Assembly (NCBI GenBank): GCA_038093975.1
Contig: JBBPTG010000153.1
Location: 1 to 58,557, forward strand
Origin: Chalciporus piperatus
Lineage: Eukaryota; Basidiomycota; Agaricomycetes; Boletales; Boletaceae
Length of the DNA: 58,557 nt
Direction: 5' to 3'
Shown: positions 45,577 through 57,258 of the stretch, in pieces
How positions within the stretch are numbered: position 1 is the first letter of the stretch
Layout of the letters: every line of letters begins with the position of its first letter
Notes under the pieces: generated by a model
What the model was told of the DNA's origin: nothing
Seen by the model: the letters and a program-made list of their open reading frames with translations, nothing else
Databases searched by the model: none
Program-made: the position numbers and the translations under genes

Positions 45577-47372
45577 ATGCGCCAGCTGAGCACCCTGTAT
45601 TCGCAGAGGTACATGTGCTCAAAGTACGTCAATGTCACTCCCATCACCTCCTTTGTACGACATCGAACGGGTGAGTCTCCACAGCGCGTGCTATCGTTTA
45701 ATCCGGTTCACTCCTTTCTCATACTTATTCGGTTTCAAAGCTCACAAGGCTGCCTCGCCCCTGGCGTTCGTGTTTGATATTGTTCGTGACAAGTTCAAGC
45801 TTTCTTCGGACGCGAGCATGCTTTCGTTTGGCTTACTTCCCACCCGTGCCTCAGGACGGTGTTCTCATTCGCGGTGACAACGCCCTACCAGCTGCAAAGC
45901 GCGCATTGTCGATCTTGGAAGGGAACAATCAATTCGGCGTGTATGTCCTTTTTCCACTCCACCCAGCTTTGCCCGCGTTGACTCGCTCCCGAAGTAAAAT
46001 ACCTTACCTCTTAGTAAACGATCCTACCTCATGTGCTGCATCTCCCATCAAACTCAATCCCACTTTAGCTAACCAATGGCGGTGGCGTGAGCGAGGTAAC
46101 GCGCTGCCACAGGCTCAGTCAACAACTTGGGGTCGAGGTTAGATCCGCGGTGCGAGATAACCTGTGCTATTCACCGACAACAACTCCACAGATCGATCCT
46201 GAACGATATATACAAGCGCATACCGTCTTGAAATCTGTCGTGCACAAATACGCTGATCAACCGGTGTTAGTGCTAGGCGGCAAAGGCGACACGCTCCGCA
46301 AAGTTGCTGAAGGGTAATGCCTAATATGTTGATACCCTGTCTAACTGATTAGATCTTTCATATTGAGTATAGATACGGCTTCAAACATGTCTACAACACC
46401 CTTGATATTCTTGCCTGGAACAAGTCGTGAGTCCATAAGTTCTACTCGATCCCGTCATCTTCCTAAGTGGAAAGTAGTGCGTGGCCCTTTCACAATCTGA
46501 CAGATGAAGAACGGGCGTCTGTCAAGGTTGGTCCGCTTGCTGCGTTCCGATCAATCCCTTAATCAAGCGACATCTGGGAGTTCATCTAGATAACCGACTT
46601 CTCCAACACCTGCATCGCCGCTATCTTCGTGTTCCATGATCCACGAAACTGGGCCCTTGATATCCAAGTTATGTGCGATGTGATTCGATCTGGTGGTATT
46701 ATGGGCGGTCCCTACTTGCCAGACCACACGCGAAAAGCAGTCGACTTGATATTCTGCAATCCCGATCTTATATGGAAGTCGGACTTCGATAGGCCTCGAC
46801 TTGGACAAGGCGCGTTCAAAGAAGCATTCCAGGCTGTGTACAAGGTATGACTTTGAGTGTGTTTCACTTGTATGGCATGGTGGTAACCGGACCGCTGTCA
46901 CTCTATCATAGTCGTTGGCGGGCACGTCTTACCCGTATACTCAATTTGGAAAGCCGACGTCGGCCACGTACAAATTCGCCGAGAAGGTGTTGCGGGGACG
47001 ACAGCTGCCAGACAACTTCTCTCTTGACAGAGTGTTCGTAATGCAACGTGGCCGGTCTGCCGGTCGCTAATTCCTGCTTTAGTGCGATAGTTAGGCTGAC
47101 AATTGCATAATCGGTTTGACAGGTACATGGTCGGAGGTGAGTCGCGGGCTCCGCCACATTAACCGGTAGCAGAATATTCATGTTTTATTTTGCTGTCAGA
47201 CAACCCAGAATCGGACATTGCAGGGGCGAATGCTGCCCGGTGGAAGTCAATCCTCGTTAGGACAGGCGTTTACGACCCTCGTCAGGGACCGCCAAGCCAT
47301 CCACCTACGCACGAAGTTGAGGACGTAGAACAAGCAGTGCAGTGGGCGCTGGAGCAGGAGTTTCAGCCGTAA
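45577..47372 (+). CDS. HAD-superfamily hydrolase, CECR5/HDHD5-like
   Basis: Twelve exons (45577-45670, 45741-45781, 45855-45940, 45995-46013, 46069-46137, 46192-46313, 46373-46426, 46478-46526, 46590-46844, 46912-47033, 47123-47136, 47200-47372) give 365 aa. HAD motif I FVFDIDGVLIRG is rebuilt across an intron. LLLTNGGGVSE is motif II (the Thr), and GKPTSATYKFAEKVL carries the motif III Lys. Motif IV is YMVGDNPESDIAGAN. The large central cap marks subfamily IIA as in yeast YKR070w and human HDHD5, which are mitochondrial; the N-terminus here (MRQLSTLYSQRYMCSK) is basic and compatible. Substrate unknown. Exons of 19 and 14 nt are required to restore motifs II and IV. Confidence 0.9.
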
Positions 47373-48083
47373 GCGACGACTCGGAGGAGAGGCTCTCGAC
47401 AAGCACGCCAGGAAGGTTGTATCTAAATAGATAATTGATTCTCACCAATACATAGATACCTCAGACGTAATCGTGGTCATGGTTGTCAGCATGTTTATAA
47501 GTAAGTAACATACTCGGTTTTGGTTCTCAGGAGCAGTGGCACACGATGTGAGGCTGTATGACACCGCGTCGATCAGCAGCTCCCAGGACCAAACTTGAAA
47601 AGGGTCAGTATATTTTTTTTCTGTTCGACATGCGAAGTGGTGGACCTGGATCTCCCGATTAGTCAGCCTCATAAAGCATCCCATCACTGGTTGTGGCTGG
47701 TCGGCCTGTTCAATGAATAGACGGGCAACGAGCGGCGCATGCATTGATCGCGCTTTGTGTGTGCACAGCGGGGGTCGATTGTGATTCGGCGAGAAACATA
47801 CGCTCGGGTAAGAAGTTTCAGTTAAACTTGACAGCTCCCGTGATTGTTAGATCTATTTTCTTATCACTGCCATTTCGGGCAAATTGCAGAATTCACATTA
47901 GGTTAGTATTTGCCTCGGTCATTGATGATGTGTTATGAATTCACAACACTGGACTGGCATCGGAGTTGCAGCTCGTAGGGACGTTGACAATCCCGTGTAT
48001 AAAGCGCTCCATCTGAAATATGAACACCGATTGAATTTCGAGTGCTCTCAACCTTTTCGGCTTGACCCTCTCAACCTTTTATC
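47373..48083. other. Intergenic region upstream of the zinc-cluster gene
   Basis: No gene is supported. The proximal promoter of the downstream gene lies at its right end, with a TATA box. Confidence 0.4.
47998..48004 (+). promoter_or_regulatory. TATA box of the zinc-cluster transcription factor
   Basis: TATAAAG, 86 bp upstream of the ATG at 48084, nearly the same spacing as in the other zinc-finger gene at 22879. Confidence 0.5.
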
Positions 48084-50020
48084 ATGGCCTGTGGGTCGAC
48101 CGTTTCCTCCCGTCATCGCGGCGCAGATCCTGCCACGTCCCCCGTTACGGTACCGCAAACTAGGACGGTCATTGAGTACAGGAAGGATGGCGCTGTGTCC
48201 AAGATGCGCTCACACAAAGGAAATGTGCCCGTGCTTCCTCAAACGAAGCTCTGTCCTCAATGTCCAGCGAAGTTTACTCGCACTACCCATCTCAATCGTC
48301 ACTTGCGTACCCGTAAGTTTTGCAATTTTTGCTCGCCAGGCTCGGCACCGGATCTCATACCTTGGACACATACAGACTCTGGAGACAGGTCCCATCGGTG
48401 TGATGTAGGCATTCGCAACAATGTCTTTCCATGCAGCATGTCTCACGACCACACCTTGCCAGACCTGTGATGCACAGTTCACCCGCAGTGACTTATTGAC
48501 AAGACATAAGAAAACATGTGGAGATTCGTGAGTGTTTTGTTTTGTTTTTCGTCCTTTCTCCGACTATCTCCCCCTCTCTTTCCGAGACCGCGCCTTCGTT
48601 CCTCAATCTTACCCGTGATTCTAGGTCCCATGCCAACCGCACGAGGCGGAGGTCCTGTCAAGCCTGTGCCGACTCCAAAGTAAAGTGTGACTTGCAGCGG
48701 CCATGCAGCAAATGCCTGGCACGTGGGAAAGAGTGCATGTTTGTCATTCGTTCCTCCAGGTTGACCAATGGAGGGATAGCGCCACAGTCGTCGACCACGC
48801 CGGTCGAGCGAAGTTCGGATGCAGAAGATCGGACCCCGACCTTGATCCCAACGACTGTTCAACCTGCTGCTTCGCCATCACCGAAGCCGTATGTGCCCTC
48901 CGATCATCATTTGCCAATCAATCGACGGACCAAAGGCGACTGCCACTGGGCGACCGCACCGCCAGCTGTTGCATCCGACGGGATCGTTCATAAGCCCGAT
49001 GGGGTGTCGCCGTCTTCACCTCTGGAACGATACTGTTCAGGTTCACCGAGCGATGTTGGATCTGCGGTCCCCTCGAGCTCCGTTCCATCACATAATCCTT
49101 TTGCGACGATGTACCCAGGCGACCTTCTGGAGCCATTTTTTTCTAGCGTATTCACCGGATATAATAATTCTTCCCCCCATCTTTCTTCCGATAGTTCGCT
49201 CGGTGCGAGCGATCCAATCATTGCCTCCCCCGCGTCGTCTGTCGACGACCCGATATCGTATACCACTCACAGCCCAGGAGTTAATCACCATTCATTCCAT
49301 GCCTCTGGACAATCAACATACTATGCAACACCTTCTGATCAACAAGTACAAGACGCCATTTCCAGGGAACACATGCATCTCCACCGACAACGATATACAC
49401 AAGATCGTCTCCTGAACTCGTTTTCTGGGCCAACTCATCACCTGAAACAGCACGAGCTTTCGGAGGAACAACATTACCGTAAGTTATTTTCTTGCCCAAC
49501 GTAGTTTCGAGCTCATCTCGGAATTTCTCCCTCGCGTGCAGTGCATTCGTCACCTGCTCCCAGCCGCAATCGCGTCAGAATGACTGGTCCATATCAGGTT
49601 TTTGGAAGCGCAAGGCGCGCGCTACGAGAAAGCTACTCCGGCCAAATGCACATCGCATTCGTGGACCCTGTTGAAGGCGATTCTTACGGGCGAAGCTGCG
49701 AGTCCTTGTCCTCGCACGGTCTGGAGGCTCGTCTGATCCCCCATTTTTGCATAGGTGAAAAGCCTGTCAGCCAAACTCGGACGAGCGGAAGCTTTTCTCC
49801 CAACCAACATTGGCATGTTCCTACGGAGAATGAGACGTTTGATTCTCAATCACGCTATGGTACGTTATATTATTTTGATCGTGCAATGTGAGAAACTAAT
49901 TCTCGACGGACAATTTCAGATGATCAAAGATACCGACCAACATTTGCGGAATGTTTCGTCGACACACTTCAATGGAATGGAGTGCATGCCATGCGGCGCC
50001 AGGTAATAGATCCTGCATGA
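48084..50020 (+). CDS. Transcription factor with two C2H2-type fingers and a Zn2Cys6 cluster
   Basis: Six exons (48084-48312, 48376-48404, 48463-48527, 48625-49478, 49542-49859, 49920-50020) give 531 aa. Finger 1 is CPQCPAKFTRTTHLNRHLRTH (about residues 57-77). A linker SGDRSH follows, then finger 2 CDTCDAQFTRSDLLTRHKKTC, a C2HC variant. Directly after comes the fungal binuclear cluster CQACADSKVKCDLQRPCSKC plus a final Cys (C-x2-C-x6-C-x5-C-x2-C-x6-C). The rest is Ser/Pro-rich with no fungal TF middle-homology domain recognised. Finger 2 is split by an intron after CD and only reads through with the spliced frame. Nuclear DNA binding is inferred. The last exon might continue if CAG-gtaata at 50001 is a donor. 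Confidence 0.85.
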
Positions 50021-50763
50021 ATACCCTAGAACCCCTAATCGTTTCCTTATGCTCCTTGCTACGCAATGTAATAGCTGATATGTCTACTTAATACCCCAGT
50101 ACCGGCAGCTCGACGTACAGATAATAATCCCCACACTATGTCCTGGTCTTACTTTTAGCACCATAGTGGTGGACCTGTTGTAAATTACGTTCTTGAATCA
50201 ATAGTGATTCTCTACTACTTTCGGCGCTCTTATGAGCATATGGATGTGTCGTTTGTGACCGTACCAACTCGGACAATGTTTGGCGTAAACAACATTTGTC
50301 CGAGGGTGCACTAGTAGTAGCATGACCTTCCGGCGTTTCCGGATGCAATATCATAGCTCGGCCCTTATATACAAGCCACGACAGTGTACCATCCATCGGA
50401 AGTACTGTGGATCGTCCACTCTTAGAGTTAGAGGGCCCATCATGACAGCGGCGGCTGTATGTACACTGTCCAGAGATCCGGCGGGGACTCGGAAGAGGTT
50501 AGCGAGCAAGTGGCAGCGAGTCCATTGTACACACAACAGTTTTTGGAATTGCTCATCGCTTGTATGCATACCAGCAGGCCTGTAAACGTGTGGGTACATC
50601 TGAGGTGGTATAAAGTGACTTGAAAGAGGCTCCAGCCTGAGAGCAGCGGGGTCTCTTCTCCCGCGATCTGCATAGGCGGCATACCCTCCTTCCTCTTTCG
50701 GAACCGCGCCGGTGGCTTTGGTTTCTTGTGCAATGAACTCGACTTGAACGCTCGCGGTGAGCG
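50021..50763. other. Intergenic region
   Basis: The minus strand carries a 141-codon open frame (50351-50776), but it overlaps the start of the DUF218 gene and shows no domain. I see nothing else. Confidence 0.4.
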
Positions 50764-52003
50764 ATGCTCCCAACACCAGCTTTGACGTCCAGCAGACGTG
50801 GTCCTTTCCAATACAATGCTAGCAGGAATCGCTCACGCTCGTTTGACCTCCGTGCCACCATTCGTTCGCTCAGTGGACGCTCGAGACTGACCAACTTGGG
50901 TGTGCTACTTCTGACCGGATTCGGGTGTATATCTTTCTTCTACAACCTTGCTTTCATCTTCTCAACCCCTTCGACATATCCGTCATCGACCACGTTCCCT
51001 GGCTATGCTCCCCCGGACAGTATTCTCGCGACGATACGGCGCGACGAGATATTGGAGAAACTTTCTCACCTGATCATCGTACCTGGTCACGCGATATGGT
51101 CGGGCTCGAGACCAGAAGAGGTCCTCGACGAAAATTTATGGACATTGGAGGATTACCAGAGAGGTGGTGGGAGGATATCTGCCTTCGTCGATCACATCAA
51201 AGAAGGGTAAGCAGTCGCGCTCCTGAACTCGCGTGCGTGTCATCCCGGACGTGAGGAAAGGCTAACGTTCAGCCGTTATCAGAGCACTTCACGCACTGGA
51301 AGACGAGAATTCCCTGCTCGTGTTCAGTGGGTAAGCGCGAGTCATGTGACAGAGACGTTTGTAAGGTTGACTTTCGTTCGTCGCAGGGGTCAAACTAGAT
51401 TCCAGTCCACCACTACTGAAGCGGAATCATACATGCGACTGGCATTGACCGTGGATCTGTTCCACACTGGTGCTCGTGTTCCGTTTCTTCGAGCCACGAC
51501 TGAGACGTATGCCCTCGATTCGTATCAAAACATACTGTTTTCCATTGCGCGGTTTCATGAAGTCACTGGGAGATACCCGTCTCAAATTACCGTGGTTGGG
51601 TACGAGATGAAGAGGCGACGATTTGAGGAACTACATCGAACGGCAATTAGATTCCCTGCACCGCTGTTCCAGTATATTGGCATCGAACCTCCCGCCACAA
51701 GTGATGAAGCCACCACTGCTCGCGAAGGCGAGGTAAGGGTGAATCGCAACCGCTCCTGTGGATTACACTAATTCCGGCATCACTGCGCCTCCCATATAGC
51801 TCAAAAATGGCTACCAGCCTTATACCCTTGACATATACGGCTGCCACGACTTCCTCCTTTCCAAAAGAAGGGGTAGGAATCCCTTTATTCGGTTTCATTC
51901 CTACCATGCTTCCGCGCCAGAACTGCGTGGCTTGCTGGAGTGGTGTCCGGACGATCCCAAGGAAATCTACCAGGGTCCATTACCCTGGGACGTGTTTGGG
52001 TGA
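50764..52003 (+). CDS. DUF218 (YdcF-like) membrane protein
   Basis: Four exons (50764-51206, 51283-51330, 51387-51732, 51800-52003) give 346 aa. Basic N-terminus, then one transmembrane helix (LGVLLLTGFGCISFFYNLAFIF, residues about 45-65; type II orientation likely). The DUF218 core has HLIIVPGHAIW, SLLVFSGGQTR, EAESYMRLA, TETYALDSYQNILFSIARF and ITVVGYEMKRRRFEELHR, where acidic and small residues cluster as in YdcF proteins. The C-terminal YGCHDFL...RNPFIRFHSYHASAPELRGLL is typical of fungal members. Enzymatic role unknown; the related bacterial SanA/YdcF proteins bind SAM or act in the envelope. The MLP start is kept as in relatives. Confidence 0.85.
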
Positions 52004-55000
52004 TGTGGCAAGAACCTTTTCACGACCTATCGTCTCATACATAGATAACGCCTCTCCAATAAACGTAATTTATTTGCAGGCCGCACAGCGCTGCATGACG
52101 TGGGCCATGTGGATTGTGAAAGAGTCTCCGCTCGCCAGGGTCCTCTCCCTATATGTGGGACAAGGTTTATGCCATCAAGTAGTGTCCGGATTTGGACAAC
52201 GCGCGGATATGTTTTCCCAGTACGACGATCGGAGAGATCAAGAGGCGAGGTATGGCTGCGCGGAAAACACACAATTTGATGATTCTGCTGCCGTGTGACT
52301 ACTAACGATAGCTGTGGTACTAGACTCACTGGACTCAACCCCATCACCGTGCATCCTTTGGTGCGGATCCGCCAAGACTCCGTTCGTGGAACGCACCATG
52401 AATGTGCTAATATGAGGCGAGTTCATGGTATTTGGGGAGCTGATTTATTATGCTCTGATCCGTGGTTGTTTGCAGGTCGCCTCCCTTTGATGCCAGGAGT
52501 TGTTCTGGACAAGCTGAACCGCCTGGCGGGGTTTTCTCTCCCAATGACAGCGCGTAGCTCTAGTGCCCCTGAGACAAATTGCGGTTTAGCGAATCAGCCA
52601 CCAACGTTTGGCTGACTCTGCCCATCAAGGTGAACGCTCGGCCTTCACATTCATCTCCGAGTGCGACGAAGAAGAATGTCAATGGGAAACGCGCTCCAGG
52701 TTAGGGTGGTCTCCTGTTTTGCATTTCGTCAGAGGAGTCCTGATCTAGAACCCCCCAATACCTTCATCGCGATGCTGATGAACCACGGCCGCAACCCATT
52801 TTATGCGTGCATGATGTCACCTCGCACCTCTAGTCTGCCAGTTTCTTCCGCAAAAGTCACGGGGAGATGGTTCTTCCGCGATCGCCTCAAGACATCCTTG
52901 TGTCCAACGTACGTCGAACGCCGGGCACTGGGCGCCGCATCTTCCTCAATTAATGGATCCTGCCACTAGTGAACTTGAATCTCAGGGTACGCCATCGAGA
53001 TCGAAATCGACCCGGCAAAAAAATTGTTCGCGCCCGTTCGCACCTAGTGATCACTGCTCTTCATTGATCGTTGGTCAAATATGCGTGCAGCAGTCAATTA
53101 CCAGGCTAAGGTGAGGAGAGGTCAGTTTCACTATTTGTCCATCAATGTGGTGGCTTACGGAGATGAACAAAAATATTTTTTTTCCTCGATTGCACTACTG
53201 TTCATCAGAGGATGAGTTAGCTGGACGATGCCAACTGCGAGTGAAGCAACAACTTCACCTCGAATGCAAAGAGGTCTGGAGATTTCCTCGTTCACTTCCG
53301 CGTGTCACCTACGAGCTTCAAGGTGTCGCCACCATCAACAAAGATCCTGCCGTTTTTGGTTCCATGAGCGCGCTGCGCTGGTGCGGCGTGGAACATAGTC
53401 GAGATTGCTGACAAGGCGGAATATAGAAAGGCCGGCTTGTCGGATCTTGCATTTGGATAACGGTGGTATTTGACTTATCGTGCGTTACACACGAGCTGGC
53501 CCGGTTTGTTCCCTGCGGTGCGCAGTCGTGCAATGGCGCTAACATCTACGCCCTGTGTTGGATTGTTAGATCTTTTTTAAAACGACATCGCTCGTACCGT
53601 TTTTATTCCGGCCAGTTGACTGACTTCAAGATAGGCCTGCATGTGGAGAAAGTTCATGTCGCTGCCTGCGGGTGCAACATTCGGGTCAGGTCATCATCCG
53701 CGAAGGCGTTGATGTAGTGGGCAGCATGGTGCGTGAGTAGACTTACATCGTGCCATTCCACAGATTCCAAATGATCTACCTTCATAAGGATCACACAGTC
53801 GACTCTTACGACCAGAAGACCTTGTGGACGATGTTTCGCGACGTTCAGCTGGTATGTGCCATTGTCGTCACTCAGCCATATCACGAAGAAGAACCTACCT
53901 TCTCGCGAAAATCCGCCAAGTGAAGCCGGAAGGGTAAGGCTGACGAGGGTATGGTAAAGTCGTAATTGCCAGATGTTGAGTGGGAAGAGCCGAGCGCATT
54001 GTCTCCGTCTTCACAAACGACGAGGAGGAAAATGTGGATGACCATGGGAAGAGACGATGCTCCGGAAGTCCGCCGATTCCGAGGTACTTGATCCCCTTCT
54101 GCCACCAAACCTTGTAACGAAACCCATGACTATGATCCCTAATATTTTCGATCCCTGGAAGGCTGGAACGTCGTGACCCCTCGATTACCTAGTCTCCCGT
54201 AGGCAGCCCCTTTGGTAGGAAGACAGTTCTTCTAAGGTCGATTACCTGAACACAGCAATTTCGGGAGATCTGGCGCGCTGATGGCGGCGTTAGGATACAA
54301 ATGTCGATAACGACATCGCGCTTAACAGGCTTCTTTGTGTTTCTTGAGCTGTGTGATCCTTCTAATTAGTAAACAAGGCTTCCCGCTTCAACTTGGTTGC
54401 CTTGTGATGCAAACTACTTACCCTTCAAATATATTGGAGGACTACGAAGTCGGGATACGAACTGCGCCTGTTTAATGATTACAGATATATTGATGATCAG
54501 ACACCAACTTCTGGATTTCTGATGAAAGTGAACCGTAGAACAACCGAAGTGCGGCCCAAGGATGCGTTGCACTGTATACCCCCTTTTGTTGGTGTGATGT
54601 TCAAACGACCATTTGTCGCCTGTGGATATGGCCTTTGCTCCAGTCTTAGAAAACGTACAGATATGTCGCGTAGCCCTGTTTCGACGGAATGAATGCGAAC
54701 AGACTCCACCAGAGAATGTCAAATATCACACACTGGATCCGATGTTCACTCCGTATGCAATCCTTGCGACACGATTTCGTGGATAATCATTTCCGCCATC
54801 CGCCAGAGCATCCTAGCTGGTCCAGGACATTCTTTAAAATTACAACACCAAAATCGTGGATCACGTTCTTCACTACACACCTTAGGTTCGGACTCCAGAG
54901 CAATACAGGGTGGTGTTTCATAGAACTGGTGTCGAAGTGACGTCGAATTGGGACCACGAAGTTTGCACAAACGGCCGGCACAAATGTAGGAGAAGCCATG

Positions 55001-55171
55001 AATGAGGATCTGAGGGCGAGGCACGAGCTCGGACAGAGCCGAGACTCGTGCAGTGTCGGGTTTCGGATCACTCCGATCCCCATATGTTCTGATCTCCGTT
55101 GGTTCCCCTTCACCACCATCTCTCTCTATCTCGTACACCAACCTCCACCTCTATCTCGTGTTCTCAGCATC
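52004..55171. other. 3.2-kb region without supported gene
   Basis: No exon chain longer than one open frame could be built, and no domain was recognised in any frame. Open pieces near 52661-52969, 53145-53411 and 54689-54940 could be remnants of decayed elements. The right end probably includes the 5' flank or 5' terminus of the retroelement; I could not find its terminal repeat. Confidence 0.35.
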
Positions 55172-56254
55172 ATGCCTTCTTCCTCCATCGCGCGTACCCC
55201 TCCACACCGTCCCAATCGTGCACCCCCCCCGGCGGGCGTGCATTTGAACCCCAACATAGACGACGCTGAGTTCGGCGTTCTCGACGACGATATCACCGGC
55301 GATGTTCTCGATTCCTCCACCATGGAATCTCTCATACTCGAGTCTGGCAGCTCCTTGCTCCATTCTCCTCAGGTAGGTTCTCGCCGCTCTAGACAACCCT
55401 CTCCTCCTGCTGTCGGAGGTTTCTCTGTACCTTCGGCTGCTCCCCCTCCCACGAAGCGATCTCGCCAGGCTTCTGCCCCTGTTTCCCCGGGCATGAATCG
55501 TGAAACGCGCTCCGTTGCCAAGATCAACCAGAAACTCGCCGACCAGAAGCTCGCCGACCAGAAGCTCGCCGAACAGAAGCTCGCCGAACAGAAGCTCGCC
55601 GAACAGAAGCTCGCCGAGCAGAAACTCGCCGCTGTCACCAGCTCCCTCGGCATCTCTAGCTCGCCGGGTGTCTCGCTCTCCTTAGCCCCTGCCTCAAGTT
55701 CTGCGGCGGGCGGATCTCCAGGTTCGACCTCGGCTACACTGGTGAACCCGCCAGGCTCTGCGTCAACTTTAGCTAGTTCTCCCAAGAAGAGCACGGGCTC
55801 CCCCAAGAAGTCCACGAACTCCCCTAAGAAGATATCCACCGCCGACAAAGGTAAATCTCGCGCCCTCTCGCCTCCAACTATCAAGATCGCTCCCGCGACT
55901 CCCCCTGTTACATCCTCCGCAAATACCTTCCTCGCTCCCACTACTCCTGGGGCGTCCTCCTCATCTAATACCTTCTTCGCCCCTGCAACCCCTGGAGCGT
56001 CTAGCTCTCTGAATCCGTCCTTCTCATCTCCGCTAGCTTCGTCTTCACCTCGCGCGTTATCTCGCGAGGACCTCCAATCTGCTATGCTTTCCCTCCTTGG
56101 TCTTCCGGGGTTCTCCCCTGGGCCTATACCACCCAATTCTTCGGGCTTCTTTCCCTTGCCTTCACGTGAGCATCTGCCTTATGCTTCATCTTCTTTACCT
56201 GCCGCTCTCTTGGCACTTCTCAGCCGCACTTGGCTCATATCTTATCCTCTTTAG
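55172..56254 (+). CDS. Retroelement ORF1: disordered gag N-terminal part
   Basis: 360 codons from ATG 55172. Pro/Ser/Thr/Ala-rich and disordered, with a short acidic part (DDAEFGVLDDDI), a tandem array of KLADQ/KLAEQ units, and SPKKST repeats. There is no catalytic motif. The frame stops at 56254 while the next gag frame (plus one shift) is open from before 56230, so ORF1 and ORF2 overlap or a single-base shift has split one protein. C-rich, uniform codon use differs from the flanking genes. Confidence 0.6.
   Translation: MPSSSIARTPPHRPNRAPPPAGVHLNPNIDDAEFGVLDDDITGDVLDSSTMESLILESGSSLLHSPQVGSRRSRQPSPPAVGGFSVPSAAPPPTKRSRQASAPVSPGMNRETRSVAKINQKLADQKLADQKLAEQKLAEQKLAEQKLAEQKLAAVTSSLGISSSPGVSLSLAPASSSAAGGSPGSTSATLVNPPGSASTLASSPKKSTGSPKKSTNSPKKISTADKGKSRALSPPTIKIAPATPPVTSSANTFLAPTTPGASSSSNTFFAPATPGASSSLNPSFSSPLASSSPRALSREDLQSAMLSLLGLPGFSPGPIPPNSSGFFPLPSREHLPYASSSLPAALLALLSRTWLISYPL
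55530..55630 (+). repeat. 15-bp tandem repeat coding KLA(D/E)Q
   Basis: About six to seven copies of CAGAAGCTCGCCGAN-type units, in frame, encoding a predicted Lys/Glu/Gln helix. Confidence 0.85.
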
Positions 56255-57258
56255 TTTCTTCCCCTCGGGAGTTCATCTCTGACCCCGCGCAACTTCTGGG
56301 GCTCGTTTCGCGCTCGCGTGCACCTCCTCTTTCCGCCCCCCCTGTCTCTGGGTTCGCTCGGCTCATCTCCCCTGACGACCTCATCGATCATCCTCACGTC
56401 GTCAGGCTCCTTCGTGAAGGTTGGACTTCGCATATCCCCATTCACTGCCTTGCCACTGCTTCCTCTCGGGCTCTCCTTCATTTCACTGGCGAGCCGCGTG
56501 CAGTCAGGGAAGAAGACGAGTTCTTCATGTCCACCGATGCGTACCGTGAGGCGGCGGCGATCTTTCCTCGCTTAATTCGCGCCCACCTTCCTAATCCCAA
56601 CGCTGGGGCGATCGCGGACGCTTTCCACAAGCACTTCGCGCTCGTCACATCCTCTCATAACTTCACGAGTAAATTCGATGTTTGGCGCGCTTATTGTATC
56701 CAACTTCGCAAGATGTACCATCAGAACTCTAGTGTGTTCAACCCTGGTGATTTCCACATGGAACTGTGGAACTTTTGCGCTTCGCAGCTCAAGGAGAAGA
56801 GGGAGTCTACCCTCGAGGCTCGCCTCCAACTTCTCGAGTCGCGCGAATCGCGCGGTTCCTTTCGGAGCTCGCTACCAAGCAGTTCAGTCGGGGCCAGCAG
56901 CTCAGGCAACTTCCCGAGCGGTTCGGGCAGCTCGTCCTCACGCACCTCTTCATCCACTCCTTCCGTCTCCTCTGGTGGCTCCCGTCCTGCAGCCCGTCCA
57001 TCGTTCCCCTACGCCGCCGACAGGCATGGGAAATGCTTCGTTTGTCTCGGCCCCCACCTTACCAAGGAGTGCCCCTCTTCCTCCAACGGCTGGGTGTCCC
57101 GCAATCCCAAAGGAGTCTGGCTCGACTCACAGGGTCGCTCCTACTGCTATAGCTGGAACGGGCTCCGGGGCTGCTCCCTGTTCGATTGCAAACACTGCCA
57201 CCTTTGCTCCGTGTGTGGGTCGGGCGACCACAACGCCCAGTCCCACCCTTCTGGCTGA
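56230..57258 (+). CDS. Retroelement gag-like protein with zinc knuckle
   Basis: About 340 codons open in this frame; no ATG at the start, so it is probably reached from ORF1 by frameshift, or ORF1 is mutated. Helical capsid-like region (DDLIDHPHVVRLLREGWTSH, FDVWRAYCIQLRKMYHQNSS), then a Ser-rich linker and two Cys/His modules: CFVCLGPHLTKEC, and C-x-WN-GL-GC ... C-x2-CH-x2-C-x2-CG-x3-H. The latter resembles the nucleocapsid of DIRS-like retroelements. The frame ends just where the pol frame becomes coherent, as in gag-pol overlaps. Confidence 0.65.
   Translation: MAHILSSLVSSPREFISDPAQLLGLVSRSRAPPLSAPPVSGFARLISPDDLIDHPHVVRLLREGWTSHIPIHCLATASSRALLHFTGEPRAVREEDEFFMSTDAYREAAAIFPRLIRAHLPNPNAGAIADAFHKHFALVTSSHNFTSKFDVWRAYCIQLRKMYHQNSSVFNPGDFHMELWNFCASQLKEKRESTLEARLQLLESRESRGSFRSSLPSSSVGASSSGNFPSGSGSSSSRTSSSTPSVSSGGSRPAARPSFPYAADRHGKCFVCLGPHLTKECPSSSNGWVSRNPKGVWLDSQGRSYCYSWNGLRGCSLFDCKHCHLCSVCGSGDHNAQSHPSG

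Noticed and set aside
50351..50776. 141-codon minus-strand open frame
   Set aside because: It overlaps the start of the DUF218 gene, whose MLP start fits its family, and shows no domain or splice partner.
55369..56136. 255-codon minus-strand open frame
   Set aside because: It is antisense to the low-complexity gag region and mirrors its repeats; no independent feature.
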